Below, one piece after another: positions 6,923 to 15,646 of a DNA stretch of 55,720 bases. The first letter of the stretch is position 1, and every line of letters begins with the position of its first letter. The DNA is from Methylococcaceae bacterium UBA975 (GTDB taxonomy: Bacteria; Pseudomonadota; Gammaproteobacteria; Methylococcales; Cycloclasticaceae). Made by a program: the position numbers and the translations under genes. The stretch is taken from NCBI GenBank assembly GCA_002292375.1, contig DBBV01000002.1:1-55720 (forward strand), given 5' to 3'. The notes beneath the pieces are model-generated. The model worked only from the letters and a program-made list of their open reading frames with translations. It ran no database searches and was not told where the DNA came from.

Positions 6923-8591
6923 GGCGAGATTCGCCAAGCATTTCTTGCGCATGTGCTAAGGTCTTTTCAGATATCTGAACCCCGCCTAGCATCCGAGCAA
7001 CTTCATTAATGCGCTCATCTAGTTCGAGTGATCGTATGTCAGTTTTTGTTTGCTGTTGCTCCTTATGTTTACTAACCAATAAGTGATGGTGCCCTTGAGA
7101 TGCAACCTGAGGCAAATGCGTGACGCATATAACTTGTCGATTGATGGCGATATCACGCAAGCAAATACCGACTGTTTCAGCAACGCCGCCGCCAATTCCA
7201 GCATCAACCTCATCAAATACTAAAGTAGGGGTCGTGTTGCTTTGTGACGTGACGACTTGAATGGCGAGGCTGATGCGGGAAAGTTCACCGCCAGAGGCCA
7301 CTTTATTAAGTGCGGAGGGGGGCATGCCCGGGTTAGTGGTCACCATAAAGGCGATCTCATCAAAGCCATTTTTTGTGGGTTGTGCTTGCGGATTATACGT
7401 TACCAAAATTTCTATTTTACCGTCAGGCAGACCCAGTGTTCTTAATGTTTTTGTAATGCTGTGGGCGAGCGCTGTGGCCGTATTTGCACGGTGCTGGTGT
7501 AAGGATTTTGCGGTGTCTACATACTGCGCTAAGGCGTTATCTATTTCAATTTGAATACGGCTTAATCGTTCGTCACGCTGTTCTAGCGCTTGGTAACGGG
7601 CGAGCAGTTGCTGGTAAGTGTCGGCAAGTTGTTGTGGTTCGATATGCAGTTTTCGCGCTAAATCATGTGCGGTGCTTAATTGCTTGTCCAGACTGTATAA
7701 AAGCTCAGGGTCATCGTCTAGCTGGTCGACTTTGTGGCGTAACTCGCGACTGGCTTCTTGAATTTGAATAAGGGCTTCTTTAATTTGTTCGCTGACCTCG
7801 CTAAAATCAGCCGACAGCTCGCTAAGAAGCTCTAAATCTGACACAGAATGACTTAATTGAGTGTGGATGGACTCGTGATCGCTTTCATACAGCGTATTTA
7901 TTTGTTTTTCGCTAAGGGTGATGATCTTATTTATGTTGGCAGTTAGGGCGTGCTTTTCAACCAATTCGTCGTAATCAAGATCAAGTAAATCGCTTTGCTG
8001 CAACTCTTCTAGTTGATATTTAAGGAGTTGTTTTTCTTTCTCGTTGTCACTATTACCATCGGTTAGATCAAGTAACTCATCATTCAATCGTTTCCACTGT
8101 TGGTAAAGTTTTGTGCAGGCTTCAAGCAGCGTTTGGTCGTCCAATTGTGCATCGAGTAGCTGCCTTTGTTTATGGTTTTGCAGTAAATCCAAGTGTGCGT
8201 GCTGGCCATGGACGCTGATTAAGTGCTCGGCCAATTCTTGCAGTGTTTTTAAAGTGACTGCTTGGCCATTAATGAAGGCTCTAGATCGACCATCGGCGTT
8301 TACTGTGCGCCGTATCAAACAATCCAGTGGCTCGTCGATGTCATTGCGTTGCAGCCAGTTTTGTACCTGAGGCATCTGACAAATATCGAAATCTAACGTA
8401 ATGTCTGCTTTGTCGACCCCTGGTCGTAATAGGCTTGCATCTGCGCGATCACCCAGGCAGAGCTTCATGGCGGTAAGTAAGATGGACTTACCCGCGCCCG
8501 TTTCTCCGGTCAATACGGTCATGCCTTGGTTTAACTCAAGGCTTAGCTTGTCGACGACGGCAAGCCCTTTTATGTCGATGGTCTTTAACAT
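6915..8591 (-). CDS. recN: DNA repair ATPase RecN
   Basis: SMC-like ATPase that acts at double-strand breaks in RecA-dependent recombination. 558 residues, normal length. Walker A GETGAGKS is at 29-36; the central half is a long coiled coil; the C-terminal half has the signature ASGGELSRISLAIQ and Walker B LVFDEVDAGIGG, followed by the CVTHLPQVAS switch. It starts 6 bp after the nadK stop, so nadK-recN form an operon. No LexA-type SOS box (CTG-N10-CAG) is evident upstream of nadK, so SOS control, known in E. coli, is not supported here. Confidence 0.96.
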   Translation of the reverse strand: MLKTIDIKGLAVVDKLSLELNQGMTVLTGETGAGKSILLTAMKLCLGDRADASLLRPGVDKADITLDFDICQMPQVQNWLQRNDIDEPLDCLIRRTVNADGRSRAFINGQAVTLKTLQELAEHLISVHGQHAHLDLLQNHKQRQLLDAQLDDQTLLEACTKLYQQWKRLNDELLDLTDGNSDNEKEKQLLKYQLEELQQSDLLDLDYDELVEKHALTANINKIITLSEKQINTLYESDHESIHTQLSHSVSDLELLSELSADFSEVSEQIKEALIQIQEASRELRHKVDQLDDDPELLYSLDKQLSTAHDLARKLHIEPQQLADTYQQLLARYQALEQRDERLSRIQIEIDNALAQYVDTAKSLHQHRANTATALAHSITKTLRTLGLPDGKIEILVTYNPQAQPTKNGFDEIAFMVTTNPGMPPSALNKVASGGELSRISLAIQVVTSQSNTTPTLVFDEVDAGIGGGVAETVGICLRDIAINRQVICVTHLPQVASQGHHHLLVSKHKEQQQTKTDIRSLELDERINEVARMLGGVQISEKTLAHAQEMLGESRLN

Positions 8592-8597
8592 AGGCGG

Positions 8598-9482
8598 CTA
8601 AGCTTGTGGACTTCTACTCCAGCCCAATTTTGCTCGTAAAATATTAAAAAAGTCATGATCGGTTGGGTGTAATAAACTGATTTTGTTATCGAATCGGCGG
8701 ATGTTAATAAAGTCTTCTTCTAATAAGTCTGGAAGAATAACGTTATCACAGGTTAGCTGCGCTCGGTGCTTATCACGTTGACTAAACTTTATTCCGATTA
8801 AACTTTTGCCATCAACGACTATCGGTCTGTTGCTTAAAGTGTGCGGGTTAATGGGGACTAACACCATTGCGTCAAGCGATGGGTGCATCAATGGGCCGCC
8901 ACCCGATAAAGCATAAGCGGTTGAACCTGTTGGTGTGGCTATAATTAAGCCATCTGAGCGCTGCGCATTGACGAATTTGTCGTCAACGTAGGTCTCTATA
9001 TCAATCAATCCGGGTGATTTTAAACGATGAAGAGCGACCTCGTTAAACGCCGATTGTTCGTGAATAACAGTCTGCTCACGAATGATTTGAGTGTTTAAAA
9101 TAATACGTTCTTCTTTGCGGTATTGGCCCTCGAGTACCTGCTTTAGTTTGCTGCTGATATCTTCGGGTGAGATGTCAACTAAAAAACCAAGTCGCCCCAG
9201 GTTGATGCCGATCAAAGGCACCTGTTGATTGACTAAGGCCCTAGCGGCTGATAATAAGGTACCGTCGCCACCGATTGACATCACTAAATCGCAGTGTTCA
9301 GCGAGCTCATCTATATGAATGATTTGTTCGCTTGAAAACTCTATATGACGAGCTGTTTCATGGTCGACATAGACGCTGACGCCAAATTGTTTGAGTAATT
9401 TATGAAGAATCAGAAGGGTCGGTGTTATGTCGGTCGCGTCCGGTTTGCAGATCAGTCCGATGCGTTTAAATTTGGTGTTCAT
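8598..9482 (-). CDS. nadK: NAD kinase
   Basis: ATP-dependent phosphorylation of NAD to NADP. 294 residues, typical of the proteobacterial enzyme. The GGDGT motif is at 71-75, preceded by LVMSI; the NE motif occurs in FNEVALHRLKSPGLID; the diagnostic glycine-rich strand is IIATPTGSTAYALSGGGPL. Starts at ATG 9482 (MNTKFKRIGLICKP). It diverges from hrcA and is followed by recN, an arrangement frequent in gammaproteobacteria (nadK between recN and the heat-shock genes). Confidence 0.96.
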   Translation of the reverse strand: MNTKFKRIGLICKPDATDITPTLLILHKLLKQFGVSVYVDHETARHIEFSSEQIIHIDELAEHCDLVMSIGGDGTLLSAARALVNQQVPLIGINLGRLGFLVDISPEDISSKLKQVLEGQYRKEERIILNTQIIREQTVIHEQSAFNEVALHRLKSPGLIDIETYVDDKFVNAQRSDGLIIATPTGSTAYALSGGGPLMHPSLDAMVLVPINPHTLSNRPIVVDGKSLIGIKFSQRDKHRAQLTCDNVILPDLLEEDFINIRRFDNKISLLHPTDHDFFNILRAKLGWSRSPQA

Positions 9483-9567
9483 AAGTCCCCTTAGTTTGAC
9501 GACAAAATTTTACACCAGGTAAGGTCTTTTGCGCTGACATTAATAAATATAACTTCAATCGTGTTTT

Positions 9568-9594
9568 TTAGCGCTCTGACTTGTTGAGTGCCGA
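9568..9594 (+). promoter_or_regulatory. CIRCE operator (HrcA binding site) upstream of hrcA
   Basis: TTAGCGCTC-N9-GAGTGCCGA matches the CIRCE consensus TTAGCACTC-N9-GAGTGCTAA at 8/9 and 7/9 positions, with the exact 9-base spacer. It lies 22 bp before the hrcA ATG and just downstream of a TATAAC -10-like hexamer (9548-9553), the classical position for repression of initiation. Finding it here shows that the in-frame TTG at 9581 is part of the operator and not a start codon. HrcA is therefore expected to autoregulate. Confidence 0.88.
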
Positions 9595-9616
9595 AAATAG
9601 TCATAATATAAACGTT

Positions 9617-10657
9617 ATGCATAGGCTAAACCAAGAACTTAATGAACGTTCTCGACAGTTATTGAAATTGTTGGTCGAACGTTATATATCGGATGGGCAA
9701 CCTGTAGGCTCGGCCTCGCTATCGCGTGATAAAAGTTTAGGGGTTAGTTCTGCGACTATTCGGCATGTGATGGCGGATTTAGAAAACTTAGGCCTGATAC
9801 ATTCACCACATACCTCGGCTGGGCGAATCCCTACAAATAAGGGTTACCGTTTTTTTGTGGATTCACTGCTAACGGTCCAACAACCCGAGCAGCAATTGCT
9901 AAAACAGCTAAAAATTAATGTCGGGCAACAGCAAGGACGCAGCCAAGTCATTGCTTCGGCTTCGCAGTTGTTGTCTGGCATCACGCACCTCGCTGGTGTG
10001 GTCAGTTTGCCTAAGCGTGAGGCGGCGAGCTTTCGACAAATCGAGCTTATGCCATTATCAAAAAGCCGCGTGTTGGTTATCCTTGTGACCAATGACGATG
10101 AAGTCCATAACAAGGTGATCCAGACGCCCCGAGAATTTACACCGTCTGAATTGCAATGCGCGGCGAATTATTTAAACTCATTATTTGGCGGGCAAAGCTT
10201 ACGCCAAGTAAAAACGATCATTGCGCAAGAAATGTCCGAAACGCGTCAGCAAATGAATCAAATGATGATTGACGCAATCAATCTCGCTCATCAAAGTGTG
10301 GGTGATGATTTGCAGTCAGACGACCTTGTATTATCGGGCGCTACTAATTTAATGGACTTTCAGGAGCTAAGTGATATCAGTAATATGCGTCACTTATTCG
10401 ATGCCTTCAGTCAAAAACAAGAGATTATTCAACTGTTAGACCGTTGTATGCAGGCAGAAGGTGTGCAAATTTTTATTGGCGATGAATCAGGCTACCAGGT
10501 ATTTGGTGACTGCAGCTTAGTAACAGCCCCATACACCGTTGATAACGAAACAGTTGGTGTGTTGGGTGTGATAGGGCCCACTCGGATGGCGTATGACAAG
10601 GTGATACCCATGGTTGATATTACGGCAAAAGTTTTGGGCGAAGCCTTGAAATCGTAA
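9617..10657 (+). CDS. hrcA: Heat-inducible transcription repressor HrcA
   Basis: Repressor that binds CIRCE and is kept active by GroEL. From ATG 9617 the product is 346 residues, the usual length. The N-terminal winged helix is LNERSRQLLKLLVERYISDG with the recognition segment VSSATIRHVMADLENLGLI and HTSAGRIPTNKGYRFFVDSL; the GAF-like dimerisation part follows, and VLGVIGPTRMAYDKVIPMVD is the conserved C-terminal block. I rejected the longer TTG start because it lies inside the CIRCE operator. SD is weak. It precedes grpE-dnaK-dnaJ, the hrcA-first order known in many bacteria but absent from E. coli, which lacks HrcA. Confidence 0.95.
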   Translation: MHRLNQELNERSRQLLKLLVERYISDGQPVGSASLSRDKSLGVSSATIRHVMADLENLGLIHSPHTSAGRIPTNKGYRFFVDSLLTVQQPEQQLLKQLKINVGQQQGRSQVIASASQLLSGITHLAGVVSLPKREAASFRQIELMPLSKSRVLVILVTNDDEVHNKVIQTPREFTPSELQCAANYLNSLFGGQSLRQVKTIIAQEMSETRQQMNQMMIDAINLAHQSVGDDLQSDDLVLSGATNLMDFQELSDISNMRHLFDAFSQKQEIIQLLDRCMQAEGVQIFIGDESGYQVFGDCSLVTAPYTVDNETVGVLGVIGPTRMAYDKVIPMVDITAKVLGEALKS

Positions 10658-10672
10658 AATAAAACACCATCT
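10645..10672 (+). promoter_or_regulatory. Sigma-32-type promoter for grpE
   Basis: CTTGAAA (10645-10651), 13-base spacer, CACCATCT (10665-10672) against the RpoH consensus CTTGAAA-N11-16-CCCCATnT: perfect -35 and one mismatch in the -10. It straddles the hrcA stop codon and lies 86 bp before the grpE ATG, so grpE can be induced by heat independently of hrcA. Confidence 0.75.
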
Positions 10673-10757
10673 AGCTAAATAATCACGCCGTTTTGCTTTG
10701 TAAGTCAAACAACGGCACGACAGTAAATTTCTATAAAACATTAAAGAGGGCAAATGT

Positions 10758-11381
10758 ATGGGATCTGAAGATCAGACAGACCAGCAACAGACACAACAGT
10801 CGAGTATTGATAACGAAGAGGGCTTGGTCGAGGGTGGAATCGATGAGATTACAGTCGAAGAAGGTGAAGTAACGGAGCAAGATTTGCAAGCTAGTTTAGA
10901 GGCTGCCAATGCACGTGCAGATGAAAATTGGGAAAAACTATTGCTTGCAACCGCAGAAGTCGAAAATATTCGCCGCCGTACACAAAAAGACATTGAAAAA
11001 GCACACCGTTTTTCAGTTGAAAAGTTTGCCAAAGATTTATTGCCAGTCCTCGATAGTTTGGAAATGGGTTTGGCAGCGAGTGAAGGCGTCGCCGGAGATG
11101 TGGCTGCTATTAGGGATGGCATGGAGTTAACCCATAAACAATTGATTTCAGCATTACAAAAATCCGGTGTGGATGTTGTGGACCCTGAAGGCCAGACATT
11201 TAACCCAGACTTGCATCAAGCGATGTCGGTCGTGCCGAGTCCAGATCATGAGCCAAACACAGTGATGCAAGTTTTTCAAAAAGGTTATACCTTGAGTGGC
11301 CGTTTATTACGCCCTGCAATGGTCATCGTTTCACAAGCCACACCACCCGCAGGAACGAAGAAAATCGACGAACAGGCTTGA
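10758..11381 (+). CDS. grpE: Nucleotide exchange factor GrpE
   Basis: Releases ADP from DnaK. 207 residues. The acidic, Gln-rich first 45 residues are disordered-looking, the long dimer helix spans about 48-100 (LQASLEAANARADENWEKLL), and the beta domain holds the family signature around FNPDLHQAMSVVPS and VMQVFQKGYTLSGRLLRPAM. The ATG at 10758 has GAGGG 8 bases upstream. It has its own sigma-32-like promoter inside the 3' end of hrcA, and its stop codon overlaps the -35 of the dnaK promoter. Confidence 0.96.
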   Translation: MGSEDQTDQQQTQQSSIDNEEGLVEGGIDEITVEEGEVTEQDLQASLEAANARADENWEKLLLATAEVENIRRRTQKDIEKAHRFSVEKFAKDLLPVLDSLEMGLAASEGVAGDVAAIRDGMELTHKQLISALQKSGVDVVDPEGQTFNPDLHQAMSVVPSPDHEPNTVMQVFQKGYTLSGRLLRPAMVIVSQATPPAGTKKIDEQA

Positions 11382-11402
11382 ATAATGAATTCAACGCCCC
11401 AT
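11377..11402 (+). promoter_or_regulatory. Sigma-32 promoter for dnaK
   Basis: CTTGAAT (11377-11383), 13-base spacer, CCCCAT (11397-11402) followed by AT. The -10 is perfect and the -35 has one mismatch. The -35 overlaps the grpE stop (GCT TGA). Transcription would begin about 40 bp before the dnaK ATG. No CIRCE is present in this gap. Confidence 0.85.
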
Positions 11403-11447
11403 ATCGTAACTATCAACAACTAATGATTAAATTTTGGAGACAATCAC

Positions 11448-13376
11448 ATGGCTAAAATTATTGGCATAGATCTAGGAACAACTAACTCGTGCGTCGCTGT
11501 ACTCGACGGTGGCACAGCTAAAGTACTTGAAAATAGCGAAGGTGCTAGAACCACGCCTTCTATCGTTGCGTTTACAACTGAGGGCGACGTATTAGTTGGT
11601 CAATCAGCTAAGCGACAAGCAGTGACCAACCCGGCAAATACTGTTTTCGCATCAAAACGCCTAATCGGCCGTAAGTTTACGGACGATGTTGTACAAAAAG
11701 ACGTAAGCATGGTGCCGTATAAAATCTTAAAAGCTGATAACGGCGATGCTTGGATAGAAGCCCAAGGCAAAAAATTGGCACCGCCTGAAATTGCCGCGCG
11801 TATTCTAATGAAACTTAAAAAAGACGCAGAAGCGTATTTGGGCGAAACAGTAACTGAAGCAGTGATTACTGTCCCGGCCTACTTTAATGACTCGCAACGC
11901 CAAGCGACTAAGGATGCTGGCAAAATTGCGGGCCTAGAAGTTAAACGTATCATTAACGAACCAACGGCTGCAGCATTGGCCTATGGCATGGATAAAAAAG
12001 CAGGCGACAGAACCATCGCCGTTTACGATTTAGGTGGTGGTACGTTTGACGTTTCTATTATCGAAATTGCAGAAGTTGATGGTGAGCATCAGTTTGAAGT
12101 GTTGTCGACCAATGGTGATACGTTCCTAGGTGGTGAAGATTTTGATATGCGTATTATTGATTTCTTAGCCGATGAGTTTAAGAAAGAAAACTCAGTTGAT
12201 CTGCATAATGACCCATTAGCGCTGCAACGTTTAAAAGAAGCAGCCGAAAAGGCCAAAATAGAGTTGTCTTCTAACCAGCAAACGGATGTGAATTTGCCCT
12301 ACATCACAGCGGATGCAACAGGCCCTAAACATTTGAATGTTAAATTGACACGTGCCAAATTAGAATCGCTCGTTGACGAATTGGTGCAACGAACGGTTGC
12401 ACCGTGTGAAATGGCGATTAAAGATGCTGGTTTATCGACCGCTGAAATTGACGATGTGATCTTGGTTGGTGGGCAAACACGTATGCCGTTAGTACAATCA
12501 GTTGTCGCTAAACTGTTTGGTAAAGAGCCGCGTAAAGACGTTAACCCAGATGAAGCAGTTGCCGTTGGTGCGGCGATTCAAGCGGGTGTTTTAGCCGGTG
12601 ATGTTAAAGACGTGCTACTGCTTGATGTAACGCCGTTATCACTCGGTATCGAAACCATGGGCGGGGTGATGACTAAATTGATCGAAAAAAACACCACGGT
12701 TCCAACCAAGGCTGCGCAAACGTTCTCAACCGCTGATGATAATCAAACGGCTGTTACTGTGCATGTAATGCAAGGTGAGCGTGAAATGGCCTCAGGGAAT
12801 AAATCATTAGGCCGTTTTGATCTGCAAGATATTCCACCGGCACGCCGTGGCACGCCTCAAATCGAGGTATCTTTTGACATAGACGCGAACGGTATTTTAA
12901 ACGTATCGGCAAAAGATAAAGCAACGGGTAAAGAACAATCTATCGTCATTAAAGCGTCCAGTGGTTTATCCGATGAAGAAGTCGAGCAAATGATCAAAGA
13001 CGCCGAAATTCATGCCGATGAAGATAAAAAGTTGCATGAACTAGTGACCGCTAGAAACCAAGCAGATGGCATGATTCACGCAACCGAAAAAACGCTTGAA
13101 GACATGGCGGATAAAGTTGATGAAAACGAAAAAGCTGAGATTGAAACAGCAATGGAATCCCTTAAAGAAGCGATTAAAGGTGATGACAAGGCGTTGATTG
13201 ATGAAAAAACCGAAGCATTAACGGCATTGTCTGGTAAATTAGCTGAAAAAATGTATGCTGACGCGGGTGCCGCCGAAGGCGAAACAAGCGCTGACACTCA
13301 AGAATCAGACTCTAATGCGAAGCAAGATGACGTTGTTGATGCTGAATTTGAAGAAGTTAAAGACGATAAAAAGTAA
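11448..13376 (+). CDS. dnaK: Chaperone DnaK (Hsp70)
   Basis: ATP-dependent Hsp70 chaperone, 642 residues. The nucleotide domain starts IIGIDLGTTNSCVAV, with the phosphate-2 motif AVYDLGGGTFDVSI and VILVGGQTRMP; the interdomain linker is DVLLLDVTP; the substrate domain carries QGEREMASGNKSLGRF; the helical lid ends in an acidic tail closing DVVDAEFEEVKDDKK, the EEVKDK-type C-terminus of proteobacterial DnaK. The ATG is preceded by TTTTGGAGACAATCAC, a strong SD. It is driven by the sigma-32 promoter at 11377 and possibly by read-through from grpE. Confidence 0.98.
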   Translation: MAKIIGIDLGTTNSCVAVLDGGTAKVLENSEGARTTPSIVAFTTEGDVLVGQSAKRQAVTNPANTVFASKRLIGRKFTDDVVQKDVSMVPYKILKADNGDAWIEAQGKKLAPPEIAARILMKLKKDAEAYLGETVTEAVITVPAYFNDSQRQATKDAGKIAGLEVKRIINEPTAAALAYGMDKKAGDRTIAVYDLGGGTFDVSIIEIAEVDGEHQFEVLSTNGDTFLGGEDFDMRIIDFLADEFKKENSVDLHNDPLALQRLKEAAEKAKIELSSNQQTDVNLPYITADATGPKHLNVKLTRAKLESLVDELVQRTVAPCEMAIKDAGLSTAEIDDVILVGGQTRMPLVQSVVAKLFGKEPRKDVNPDEAVAVGAAIQAGVLAGDVKDVLLLDVTPLSLGIETMGGVMTKLIEKNTTVPTKAAQTFSTADDNQTAVTVHVMQGEREMASGNKSLGRFDLQDIPPARRGTPQIEVSFDIDANGILNVSAKDKATGKEQSIVIKASSGLSDEEVEQMIKDAEIHADEDKKLHELVTARNQADGMIHATEKTLEDMADKVDENEKAEIETAMESLKEAIKGDDKALIDEKTEALTALSGKLAEKMYADAGAAEGETSADTQESDSNAKQDDVVDAEFEEVKDDKK

Positions 13377-13405
13377 ACACGGCAGCTTTTTTACACATTA
13401 AACCC

Positions 13406-13449
13406 CAGCCCGTTTTGGGCTGCGACATGGCCGCCGATTTATCGGTGGC
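13406..13449 (+). promoter_or_regulatory. Twin hairpins between dnaK and dnaJ
   Basis: Two adjacent stems in the 99-bp dnaK-dnaJ gap: CAGCCC (13406-13411) with GGGCTG (13417-13422), and GCCGCCGAT (13430-13438) with ATCGGTGGC (13441-13449, one G·U). Neither is followed by a proper U-run, so they are not strong terminators. They may trim or stabilise the dnaK 3' end and set the usual excess of DnaK over DnaJ; that role is inference. Confidence 0.55.
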
Positions 13450-13475
13450 TTTGACGTATTCAAGATTTGAGAATT

Positions 13476-14603
13476 ATGGAAAAAGAAGATTTTTATAAAG
13501 TATTAGAAGTTTCTCGTAATGCCAGTGAGCGCGAAATTAAAAAAGCCTACCGTCGCTTGGCGATGAAATATCACCCCGATAGAAATTCGAATGATGCTAA
13601 TTCTGAAGAACGGTTTAAGGTTATCCAAGAAGCCTACGGCGTACTGAGTGACGAGCAAAAACGTGCGGCGTATGATCAATTTGGACACGCGGGGGTCGAT
13701 CAATCGAGAGGCGGCGGTTATAGCGACGACTCCTTTAGTGATGTCTTTGGTGATGTGTTCGGTGATATATTTGGCCGCAGCGGTGGTGGTGGAGGTCGTC
13801 GCAGCCAAGTAACGCGTGGCGCAGACTTGCGTTATAACTTTGAAATGACCCTTGAAAATGCGGTCTCTGGTATGGAGACAAAAATTAAAATCCCTACCTC
13901 GGTCAGTTGTAGCGGATGTAAAGGTTCGGGTTCTAAGACAGGTGCCACGGCTATTTGTACAACCTGTGCAGGTCATGGTCAGGTTCGTATGCAGCAAGGG
14001 ATGTTTTCCGTACAGCAAACCTGCCCAACGTGTCGTGGGGGCGGTTCGGTTATTAAAGACCCTTGTGGTCAATGCCGTGGTACAGGTAAAACGAAAGAGC
14101 AAAAGACCTTGTCGGTTAAAATTCCTGCTGGTGTGGACACCGGTGACCGCATTCGCTTAGGTGGTGAAGGTGAGGCGGGTGATCACGGCGGTCCAGCGGG
14201 TGATTTGTATGTACAAGTGAGTGTTCGGGATCACGCTATTTTTACCCGCGATGGTGCTGATTTATACTGTGAAATGCCAATAAGCTTTGCTGTGGCTGCC
14301 CTGGGTGGAGAGTTGGAAGTACCTACCTTATCTGGAAAAGTGAAATTAAAGATACCGGCTGAGACACAAACAGGCAAAATGTTCAGATTACGGGGCAAAG
14401 GCGTTAAACCCGTTCGAGGCGGAGCAGTGGGTGACCTCATGTGTCGTGTTAATGTCGAAACACCGGTTAATTTAACCTCTGAGCAAAAGCATTTGATTGA
14501 ACAACTCGAAACATCATTTAAGACCGGCGGTACACACCATAATCCGCAAGAACATTCTTGGCTTGATGGGGTTAAAAGTTTTATCGATAAAATTAAGTCT
14601 TAA
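13476..14603 (+). CDS. dnaJ: Co-chaperone DnaJ (Hsp40)
   Basis: Type I J-protein, 375 residues from ATG 13476 (MEKEDFYKVLEV). The J domain has MKYHPDRN with the HPD motif; the Gly/Phe region is DVFGDVFGDIFGRSGGGGG; four zinc-finger repeats follow (CSGCKGSG, CTTCAGHG, CPTCRGGG, CGQCRGTG) and then the C-terminal substrate domains. All motifs are intact. An in-frame TTG nine bases upstream is less likely, because the family begins two or three residues before the DFYKVL segment and GAG is placed correctly for the ATG. dapB follows after 13 bp. Confidence 0.97.
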   Translation: MEKEDFYKVLEVSRNASEREIKKAYRRLAMKYHPDRNSNDANSEERFKVIQEAYGVLSDEQKRAAYDQFGHAGVDQSRGGGYSDDSFSDVFGDVFGDIFGRSGGGGGRRSQVTRGADLRYNFEMTLENAVSGMETKIKIPTSVSCSGCKGSGSKTGATAICTTCAGHGQVRMQQGMFSVQQTCPTCRGGGSVIKDPCGQCRGTGKTKEQKTLSVKIPAGVDTGDRIRLGGEGEAGDHGGPAGDLYVQVSVRDHAIFTRDGADLYCEMPISFAVAALGGELEVPTLSGKVKLKIPAETQTGKMFRLRGKGVKPVRGGAVGDLMCRVNVETPVNLTSEQKHLIEQLETSFKTGGTHHNPQEHSWLDGVKSFIDKIKS

Positions 14604-14616
14604 TACGGAGATCATA

Positions 14617-15423
14617 ATGGCAAATATCGCAATATCAGGCGCTAGTGGGCGTATGGGGCTTAATTTAATTAAGGCTTGCTTGCTGAACCCATCAGCCTCA
14701 CTAGGTGCAGCCATTGAGCATAAGGATGCTGCATCCTTAGGTAAAGACGTGGGTGATATAGCCGGCCTAGACGCGCAAGGTTTACAAGTAAGCGCGGATT
14801 TACAGTCTCAGCTGCCCAATGTTGATGTATTGGTCGATTTTACACGCCCCGATGCATGTATACAGAAATTGGCTCTGTGCGAAGCTAACAATAAAGCCAT
14901 GGTGATTGGCACCACAGGTTTTAGCAATGAGCAAAAGGCGCTTATCGAAAAAGCGTCTAGATCTATTCCGATTGTGTTTTCACCCAATATGGGTATTGGT
15001 GTTAATGTCACGCTAAAGCTGCTTGAATTGGCAGCCAAAGCAATCGGTGACTCGGTTGATATTGAAGTTATTGAGTCGCATCACCGACATAAGGTTGATG
15101 CACCGTCGGGTACGGCGCTGCGTATGGGTGAAGTGGTCGCTGAAGCCATGGGTAAGCGGCTTGATGAATGCGCTGTCTATGCCCGTGAGGGTATTACGGG
15201 TGAGCGGGTAGCCGGGACGATTGGCTTTTCGACGATCAGAGCGGGTGATATCGTAGGTGAGCATACGGTCATGTTTGCCGATGAAGGTGAGCGCATCGAA
15301 ATTAGCCATAAAGCAACTAGCCGCATGACATTTGCTACCGGTGCAATACGAGCAGCGTGCTGGGTCGCGGCACAACCGGCTGGTTTGTACGATATGCAGG
15401 ATGTTCTTGGCTTGAAAGAATAA
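14617..15423 (+). CDS. dapB: 4-hydroxy-tetrahydrodipicolinate reductase
   Basis: Lysine/diaminopimelate pathway enzyme reducing HTPA with NAD(P)H. 268 residues from ATG 14617, which has GGAG six bases upstream; the longer open frame overlaps dnaJ. The Rossmann motif is IAISGASGRMGLNLI; the NAD site includes VLVDFTRPDA and GTTGFSNEQ; the active-site block is IEVIESHHRHKVDAPSGTAL (catalytic His pair and the Lys in HKVDAPSGTA). It ends with FATGAIRAACWVAAQPAGLY. dapB between dnaJ and carA is a standard gammaproteobacterial order, here interrupted by an oxidoreductase. Confidence 0.97.
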   Translation: MANIAISGASGRMGLNLIKACLLNPSASLGAAIEHKDAASLGKDVGDIAGLDAQGLQVSADLQSQLPNVDVLVDFTRPDACIQKLALCEANNKAMVIGTTGFSNEQKALIEKASRSIPIVFSPNMGIGVNVTLKLLELAAKAIGDSVDIEVIESHHRHKVDAPSGTALRMGEVVAEAMGKRLDECAVYAREGITGERVAGTIGFSTIRAGDIVGEHTVMFADEGERIEISHKATSRMTFATGAIRAACWVAAQPAGLYDMQDVLGLKE

Positions 15424-15473
15424 ATGCCACTAGCACAGTTGGTATTTTCTGTTAATATCCTATTTTAGAGCGT

Positions 15474-15535
15474 TGTTTGTTGGTCTAATTAAGCGGCCAA
15501 CAAACAGTGTCAGACGGTCGTTCTCTGTTAACAGA
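15474..15535 (+). promoter_or_regulatory. Inverted repeats between dapB and the oxidoreductase gene
   Basis: The 223-bp gap holds TGTTTGTTGG (15474-15483) and its exact complement CCAACAAACA (15497-15506) around a 13-base loop, then a 12-bp perfect palindrome TCTGTTAACAGA at 15524-15535. The first has no U-run, so it is not a simple terminator; the second looks like a protein-binding site. They lie 110-170 bp before the oxidoreductase start. No regulator can be named. Confidence 0.45.
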
Positions 15536-15646
15536 AGCTTTAAATAAAGCGCTACGCAATAGATAAAAGATACTAAAAATATCTGGGCTAGTAAACGTTA
15601 ATAACGAGGCCGAGCAAAACAAAAAAGCAACCAACACGGTAACACT

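Noticed and set aside
9483..9567. LexA box controlling nadK-recN
   Set aside because: No CTG-N10-CAG with the expected AT-rich core was found.
9581..9616. Upstream TTG start for hrcA
   Set aside because: The TTG is within the CIRCE operator and the added residues do not match the family.
10687..10716. GCCGTT/AACGGC stem between hrcA and grpE as a terminator
   Set aside because: Only 6 bp, an 18-base loop and no U-run.
13503..14102. 199-residue antisense frame opposite dnaJ
   Set aside because: Thr/Arg-rich composition typical of a shadow of the J-protein repeats; no start context or family match.
15424..15468. 14-codon frame MPLAQLVFSVNILF directly after dapB
   Set aside because: No SD, no biased codons for a pathway amino acid, and no link to the following gene.
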